Shown here: positions 59,443 to 64,000 of the stretch, in pieces
How the letters are laid out: every line of letters starts with the position of its first letter
How positions within the stretch are numbered: position 1 is the stretch's first letter
Origin: Phycisphaerales bacterium
GTDB lineage: Bacteria > Planctomycetota > Phycisphaerae > UBA1845
Length of the DNA stretch: 64,000 bases
NCBI GenBank assembly: GCA_020639115.1
Contig: JACKHG010000011.1
Location: 88,898 to 152,897 of the forward strand
Reading direction: 5' to 3'
Notes under the pieces: model-generated
Told to the model about the DNA's origin: nothing
The model's input: the letters and a program-made list of their open reading frames with translations, nothing else
Databases searched by the model: none
Position numbers and translations under genes: made by a program

Positions 59443-59817
59443 GCGAAAACTTCGCAATCGCGGCGCCGCGAAGCGCAAGTTCAGCATTGCCATACGTTTA
59501 CAGGTCGCGGCGCAACGAATCAGCGTCGGCGCATACTCAGGGCTCCTGAGTTCACTGGCGCTTCATTCCACCGCCGTTACCGCCAGGTTGCGCCAAGCCT
59601 GCATGGAATCGGGGGGCTCGCCGCCTATACTGTTGAGCTTGCGGGCGGGTAAAATGCCCTCGTTGTGGGTAAGCCGGCGAAGTGGGCAATCGCCGCAACC
59701 AGCCAAGCATCGAATCGAGGATAGGTCCGGCTACACCGGGAGCGGTGCCCCCGGTGGGCGCGGAGTGGACATCCCCAATCAAAAAGCGGAATGAGTCCCT
59801 AGTTGAAAGGAACTGGC
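59443..59817 (+). other. Intergenic region with palindromes and a candidate structured 5' leader
   Basis: No gene is supported in these 375 bases. TCGCGGCGCCGCGA (59458-59471) is a perfect palindrome, flanked by CTTCGC/GCGAAG. ACTCAGG-GCT-CCTGAGT (59535-59551) is another perfect inverted repeat. TATACT at 59626-59631 is a good -10, giving a leader of about 180 bases to the Cys-rich gene. In it, GGCGA/TCGCC (59676-59694) and CACCGGG/CCCGGTG (59734-59756) can pair. No known riboswitch class matched convincingly. Confidence 0.45.
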
Positions 59818-60699
59818 ATGAAACGGATCGGAACGGGATTGCTGGCAGCGGTATTCGCGGTCGCCATGGCGCAGGCCGCCTTCGCGTGCGACAAGGAAGC
59901 CAAGGGCGGATGCTCGAAGATGATGGAGGCGAAGGTCGCAGCCGCCACATCGGAAAACGGCGCCGTGGACCAGAGCGTCGAGCAGGTCATGGCATCGCTG
60001 CCGAAGATGACGTATCGCGTCGGCTCGATGGACACACCCTGCCCCAACGCGGCACGCGCCGCGGCGGAGAAGACCGGCGAGCCCATCCAGTACGTCGTGA
60101 ACGGCGAAGCGTATAGCTGCCACAAGACCGCGATGAACAAGCTGGCTGAGCAGATCCAGGCCGAGCTGCCGCAGCTCGCCAAGGTCACCCACGTCGTGGA
60201 CGGCGAGTCACTGGGCTGCCCGAAGGCCGCCGCCAAGCTGGCTGCTGACCACCACTCGACGGTGAAGCATATGGTGGCTGGCGTGTCGTTCGACTGCCCG
60301 AACCAGGCGCAGCAGGTGGCTGACAGTCTCGCCGCGAAGCTCGCCAGCAGCCATGGCTGTGCCAAGGCGTTCGCCGAGGGTTGTGCGAAGGACGGCGTCG
60401 CGATGGGCGGTTGCCACAAGGCTGCCGAGGCCAAGGCGATGACCGCGTCGGCGACCGAGCACAAGAGCGGTTGCTGCGGCAAGAAGAGCGCGGAGGCCAA
60501 GGTGGCGTCGGCGGAGAAGACCGGCGGCTGCTCGAAGAGCAAGGAAGCGGCTGCCCAGACCGCGTCAGCCGACCAGCAGGACGACAGCGCCCAGACCGAG
60601 ACGGCGGACGCATCGGCTGAGGAGACCCCGCAACTGGCCAACGCCAAGCTGCTGGTTCGCGAGATCGTCGAGTACGTCGCGGCTTCGCGGAATTCCTAG
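59818..60699 (+). CDS. Secreted Cys-rich tandem-repeat protein, possible metal-binding
   Basis: A 293-residue exported protein (signal peptide 1-23, ending AQAAFA). Two similar units of about 55 residues follow: one around MDTPCPNAARAAAEKTG with VVNGEAYSCHKTAM, the next around GESLGCPKAAAKLAAD with VAGVSFDCPNQAQQ. Each holds two Cys some 25-27 apart and V-x-G strands. The second half has short Cys motifs (GCAKAFAEGC, GGCHKAAEA, SGCCGKKSAEA, GGCSKSKEA) in Lys/Ala/Glu-rich sequence. I do not recognise the family; metal binding or redox work is inferred. GAAAGGA precedes ATG 59818 by 6 bases. It is flanked by structured DNA on both sides. Confidence 0.75.
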   Translation: MKRIGTGLLAAVFAVAMAQAAFACDKEAKGGCSKMMEAKVAAATSENGAVDQSVEQVMASLPKMTYRVGSMDTPCPNAARAAAEKTGEPIQYVVNGEAYSCHKTAMNKLAEQIQAELPQLAKVTHVVDGESLGCPKAAAKLAADHHSTVKHMVAGVSFDCPNQAQQVADSLAAKLASSHGCAKAFAEGCAKDGVAMGGCHKAAEAKAMTASATEHKSGCCGKKSAEAKVASAEKTGGCSKSKEAAAQTASADQQDDSAQTETADASAEETPQLANAKLLVREIVEYVAASRNS

Positions 60700-60712
60700 G
60701 GCTTAAGCGTCG

Positions 60713-60818
60713 ACCGCCCGGCGGTTACGCTGGCGGACGCGGCGTGAACACGACGCCGCGCGACAAAATGGGTGGAATCCGGGCGGGCCGGTGTGCAGCG
60801 ATGCATGCCGGCCCGCTC
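60713..60818. other. Three hairpins downstream of the Cys-rich gene
   Basis: Inverted repeats occur at 60713-60725 (ACCGC/GCGGT), 60738-60760 (CGCGGCGT/ACGCCGCG) and 60781-60818. The last is a 17-pair stem with three G-T pairs and a GCGA tetraloop, among the strongest hairpins in the window. The first two could regulate mRNA ends; the last, followed by CTGTTG, may be a weak terminator or REP-like element. Confidence 0.6.
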
Positions 60819-60942
60819 TGTTGCGCCCAGCCAGCCGGGACATGGCAATTGCCGCCCGAGGCGTGCTAGAATGGACTGGCTTGACCAGGCCCGCGCCTTC
60901 CCGTTGAATTGGGCGCGCGGCGGATCCGACGGGAGACAGGCG

Positions 60943-61245
60943 GTGGCCCGGACGTCGTCCAAACGCAAAGACTCACCGGACGGCAGCGCGGCCCACCGGC
61001 TCGTGCTGACGGCGGAACATCGCATGCTGCTGGAGATCCGCGATACGCTGTACGAGGGGCGCTGGGACGTTTTCGCCCGGGACCTCGAGGCGCGGCGGCG
61101 CGCGGAGCCCCATGTTTTCGACACCGTGGCGGAAACGCCCGACATGCTGGCCACCATCGGTGCCCACCTGACGTTGATCGCGGAAATGCAGGCTTGGGAG
61201 CGGACCCACGGCACCACGCTGCGGTCCGACGGCGAAGCCGCTTGA
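60943..61245 (+). CDS. Small hypothetical protein
   Basis: A 100-residue protein I do not recognise. It has a basic N-terminus (ARTSSKRKDS), a helical middle (AAHRLVLTAEHRMLLEIRDTLYEGRWDVFARDL) and a second helical part (TPDMLATIGAHLTLIAEMQAWE). No signal or membrane segment. The GTG start at 60943 has GGAG 7 bases upstream. An ATG at 60871, with GAGG upstream, would add 24 residues, but its TAGAAT context looks more like a -10. It lies 62 bases before the beta-propeller gene in the same direction. Confidence 0.55.
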   Translation: MARTSSKRKDSPDGSAAHRLVLTAEHRMLLEIRDTLYEGRWDVFARDLEARRRAEPHVFDTVAETPDMLATIGAHLTLIAEMQAWERTHGTTLRSDGEAA

Positions 61246-61307
61246 GACAACACACGATTTTCACCCGGCGCAGAAGCGCACAATCAGTCGAACAAGGAAA
61301 GCGCACC

Positions 61308-62609
61308 ATGAGATTCCCCACGCGCGTCGTGACCACGCTCGGCCTGCTGCTCGCCGGCGCGAGCGGAGCGGTCGCTCAGCAGTCGCTGCTCAGCCAGTCC
61401 GACCTGGATAAGCTCGGGTACTTCAAGTTCTGGTCGATGCAGCTCGAAATGGGCCGGGCCCGCGCGGTCACCGGCGCCTACGTGCTCGACGACTCGCTTT
61501 ACATCACCACCGACAGCGGCGACGTGCACGCGCTGGACGCCAACGCCGGCCTGCTGCGCTGGGCGCAGAACGCGGCGGAGAACGTCTACGAGATCTTCCC
61601 GCCGACCCACTTCCTCGCCCCGGACGGTCGCGGCCTCGTCGTGATCACCACCAGCCCGCGCACGCTCATCATCGACCGCTACGCCGGCGATATCGTCGCG
61701 GACATGCCGCTGGAGATGGCCACCTCCTGCTCAGCCGTGGCCGCCGACGACCGCATCTACTTCGGCAGCAGCGACGGCCACTTTTACGCGATGCGCTGGA
61801 CCGACCCGCGCACGAACCGCGCCGTACAGCTCTGGCGCGTCATCGCGGGGGGACCGGTCACCAGCGACCCGGTGCTGGTCAACAACAACGACGACATCAT
61901 TTTCGCCTCGCAGGGCGGCTCGGTCTACGACTGCACCGCGGTCGGCAAGATCCTCAACTGGCAGGCGCGGACCGGCGGACCCATCATCGGCAACATCGCC
62001 GTCGACGGCCCCGGCGTGTTCGCCGCCAGCGCCGACCGCTCGCTCTACCGCTACAACCTGATCAGCGGTGCGCTGGAATGGCGTTCGCGCTTCCCCGAAC
62101 CGCTGAACGAGGGGCCGACGGTCTCCGGCGGAGTGGCTTTTCAGTACTGCCGCGGGGAAGGACTCACCGCGCTCGACGCCCAGTCGGGCGACGTCCTTTG
62201 GAAGCGGATCGAGGGCCGGCGCTTCGTCTGCCGCGGCGTGGACTATGCCATGATCCTGGATAACACGAACACGCTGCTGCGCGTCGACATCAACACGGGC
62301 GAGGTCAAGGGCCACGCCCGCCTGCCCAAGACGGCGGTCCCGGTGACCAACGTCCACGACAACACCATCTACCTCGCGGCCAACAGCGGCAGCGTGTTCT
62401 GCGCGAAGCCTTCGGGCACGCCGTACCTGACGCCCGCGCAACTCTCCGAGGCGCGACGCGTCCTGCGCGCCCAGCAGGGCGAGGCGGGCGGCGATCGCGA
62501 CACCCAGCCACCCCCGCGCCGGCCGGAGGAACCGGCCCTGGTCGATCCGAACGACCCGCTGCGCAGCGCGTCGGACAAGGGCACGGGCAGCGGCGATTCG
62601 CCGCGCTGA
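61308..62609 (+). CDS. Exported PQQ-like beta-propeller repeat protein
   Basis: A 433-residue secreted protein with a signal peptide ending AVAQ. Six or so PQQ-type blades are seen: SLYITTDSGDVHALDANAGLLRW, RIYFGSSDGHFYAMRW, DIIFASQGGSVYDCTAVGKILNW, VFAASADRSLYRYNLISGALEW, LTALDAQSGDVLWKR and TIYLAANSGSVFCAKP. Such proteins resemble BamB or dehydrogenase propellers but there is no catalytic motif, so a scaffold role is likely. The Pro/Arg-rich C-terminal tail is not conserved. Start ATG 61308 with AAGGAAAG 7 bases upstream. Confidence 0.85.
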   Translation: MRFPTRVVTTLGLLLAGASGAVAQQSLLSQSDLDKLGYFKFWSMQLEMGRARAVTGAYVLDDSLYITTDSGDVHALDANAGLLRWAQNAAENVYEIFPPTHFLAPDGRGLVVITTSPRTLIIDRYAGDIVADMPLEMATSCSAVAADDRIYFGSSDGHFYAMRWTDPRTNRAVQLWRVIAGGPVTSDPVLVNNNDDIIFASQGGSVYDCTAVGKILNWQARTGGPIIGNIAVDGPGVFAASADRSLYRYNLISGALEWRSRFPEPLNEGPTVSGGVAFQYCRGEGLTALDAQSGDVLWKRIEGRRFVCRGVDYAMILDNTNTLLRVDINTGEVKGHARLPKTAVPVTNVHDNTIYLAANSGSVFCAKPSGTPYLTPAQLSEARRVLRAQQGEAGGDRDTQPPPRRPEEPALVDPNDPLRSASDKGTGSGDSPR

Positions 62610-62807
62610 GGCGCCTTAACCCGCGTGGATTCCGATGCTTGACACCCGCGCAGGGCGGCGTGAAAGTATACCCGCCTGCCTGTGAGTTGCCGGCGGGCGT
62701 CGCAACCCGGGACTAATGCGCCCGGCCAAGAAGTTCTATTCGACGTGTTCGCACTTGCGTACCACGCCGATACGATAGCGATTCAGTGATCCTGTTTAAG
62801 GAGGTTA

Positions 62808-64000
62808 ATGGTGAGGAAATCACAGGGGTCCGTATCGGCAACCGCCTCCCATACAAGTGTTTTGGGCTATTTTACGTCGTCAGTTGTCCTTATCTCCGCA
62901 CTTGCAACCGGGTGCTCAACTGTGCAAGTGCAGTTCTATACGCCGCCTGATGCTCAAGTGTCGGTGCGCCGACTGCCAACTGGTCCAGCTTGGCAAGCAT
63001 CAGACGCCCCCCTTGCTCGACTTTTTGGCGGAGCAATCACGTCAGTCGGCGATCTCATCACGGGTACGAAAACGCAGGAGGTAGCGCCTCAGGAGGTAGG
63101 CAGACTTGAGCGGGCACCGGATACCTGCGCTGTGTATAATCTGACCCCGACAGGTGCTTTCGGTCATTCGTCTAGAACCTATCGGTTCAAATACACCTCG
63201 GCAGTAGGCTTACCCGAAGTGAGTATCTACGGAGAGCTTGATGTTCACCGGGTTGAATCTCCCGAGGCAAGGAAATTCGTTGCCCAGGCATTTGTGCCGA
63301 TCGCCCTGCCGAGTGAACACTTCGATGCCGCGTCCGCGAACTTCTACCCAGTGCGCGGCCCATCTGGCGTAGGGCTTAGCGAACTTGAATTGGAACATCT
63401 ACGCGACGGCGACATGATCCGTAAGGTCTACTTTGTTGCCGATCTGCAAAAAGCATCGGAGACCATCGAGCTGATCGACGACCATGTCGAACGTCTGCGG
63501 TCCGCAGAGACAGTACTTAACACAGAGCTGGAGCTGGTCGACGCCCGCTTCGAGAACTACCGCCAGGACGCCCTCTACGCCGATCCCACTGAGGATCCGC
63601 TGGCCGCCGCCGAGGATCGCAGCGGCAAGAGCGCCCGCTTCGTGCAGATCGAGGCTCTGCGGCAGCGCATGGAAAACCAGCGTTTCGACATCCGCAACCA
63701 GGTGGACGACCTGCTCAACGAGAAGCGGATCCGCACGCGGCTGCTCGATTCGATGAGAATCGTGAATCGACGGGGATCCCTGGTACTGGCGACGCCAGAG
63801 AACCAGTGGGAATTTCACGACGCGGAGGACCAGGTCTCACGGGCTCGTGAATACCCTGGATTTACGGTCGGCCCAGACGACGCTTATTCGACAGGTGACA
63901 TCAAACTGCCAGCATTAGGTGAAGTGCTGGTCGTGATGCGCGTGGGCGGGCGGCACATGCAGTGGGGTCCGCCGCCGATGCCGGAGGAGAGCGTCGCGAT
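62808..64000 (+). CDS. Lipoprotein of unknown function, partial at the 3' end
   Basis: An open frame of 397 codons runs from ATG 62808 to the window edge without a stop. AAGGAGG lies at 62799-62805, and the leader ends ALATGC (Cys36), so it should be a lipoprotein. Residues 210-310 are helical and possibly coiled coil (ETIELIDDHVERLRSAETVL, FVQIEALRQRMENQRFDIRNQVDDLL). No family recognised. The first 220 codons use AT-ending codons (CTT, GTT, AAT, TTT) more than anything nearby, while the later part returns to the GC-rich usage of the window. This could mean a fusion or a transferred 5' part. The C-terminus is unseen. Confidence 0.7.
   Translation, partial: MVRKSQGSVSATASHTSVLGYFTSSVVLISALATGCSTVQVQFYTPPDAQVSVRRLPTGPAWQASDAPLARLFGGAITSVGDLITGTKTQEVAPQEVGRLERAPDTCAVYNLTPTGAFGHSSRTYRFKYTSAVGLPEVSIYGELDVHRVESPEARKFVAQAFVPIALPSEHFDAASANFYPVRGPSGVGLSELELEHLRDGDMIRKVYFVADLQKASETIELIDDHVERLRSAETVLNTELELVDARFENYRQDALYADPTEDPLAAAEDRSGKSARFVQIEALRQRMENQRFDIRNQVDDLLNEKRIRTRLLDSMRIVNRRGSLVLATPENQWEFHDAEDQVSRAREYPGFTVGPDDAYSTGDIKLPALGEVLVVMRVGGRHMQWGPPPMPEESVA

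Noticed and set aside
59661..59700. Partial likeness to the 3' half of a TPP riboswitch (GGGTAAGCCGGCGAAG)
   Set aside because: The 5' CTGAGA element and the needed pairing are absent, and the downstream gene is not thiamine-related.

Overview
The window is a strongly GC-rich bacterial chromosome segment with dense coding on both strands. It most likely comes from a member of the Planctomycetota, perhaps a Phycisphaerae-like lineage. This is inferred from family content: tandem membrane proteins that open with the CxxC-GYxLRGL-CPxCG zinc ribbon common in that phylum, a short GC-rich repeat array with the core CAGAGCCGCGCC often seen in planctomycete genomes, A|FSLxE-type pseudopilins, and Gram-negative envelope genes (kdsB, an LpxH-like hydrolase, AsmA-like, MprF). 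No rRNA, tRNA, CRISPR array, insertion sequence or prophage was seen.

Layout. 1-1543 (+): the end of an old-yellow-enzyme-type oxidoreductase, then a translationally coupled thyA-folA pair. 1564-5273: a VKOR-DsbA fusion protein and a sugar-binding lipoprotein on the minus strand, and a coiled-coil/zinc-ribbon protein on the plus strand. The binding-protein promoter carries a LacI-like palindrome. 5324-16695 (-): one long run, pdhA-pdhB-pdhC-lpdA-tilS-glycosyltransferase-AsmA-like, joining pyruvate dehydrogenase to tRNA modification and envelope genes. 16891-18707: a STAS protein (-) and rplM-rpsI (+) with a clear terminator. 18707-28389 (-): a metallophosphatase lipoprotein, a Clp-N protein, two small membrane proteins, a subtilase with a Cys-TM-Arg C-terminal tail, a macro-domain protein, and a tryptophanase/WaaP-like kinase pair.

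28761-34150 (+): a histidine phosphatase, a glycosyltransferase with an LpxH-like hydrolase, a DUF6265-like protein, photolyase, and a TetR regulator with an obvious operator. 34185-47848 (-): a dihydrouridine synthase, a membrane-tethered helix-turn-helix/coiled-coil protein, two pseudopilins, and a large cluster running histidine kinase, response regulator, HD-GYP, STAS, GspE/PilB, GspF/PilC, PilM, PilN, PilO and a PilP/GspC-like protein. This cluster appears to join c-di-GMP signalling to a type IV pilus/type II secretion machine.

48536-64000 (+): BtpA with a repeat array in its 3' end, a serine hydrolase, two zinc-ribbon membrane paralogues, kdsB-pyrG (pyrG with unusual motifs), a DUF433/DUF5615 toxin-antitoxin pair, MprF, a Clp-N protein with three repeats, a secreted Cys-rich repeat protein flanked by structured DNA, a small hypothetical, a PQQ-type beta-propeller protein, and the start of a lipoprotein that runs off the end and changes base composition partway.

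The strongest candidates for something undescribed are the Cys-rich tandem-repeat protein with its structured flanks, the kinase/REC/HD-GYP/STAS/pilus cluster with its membrane-tethered HTH neighbour, and the three-repeat Clp-N protein. All functional assignments come from reading motifs; no database search was run.
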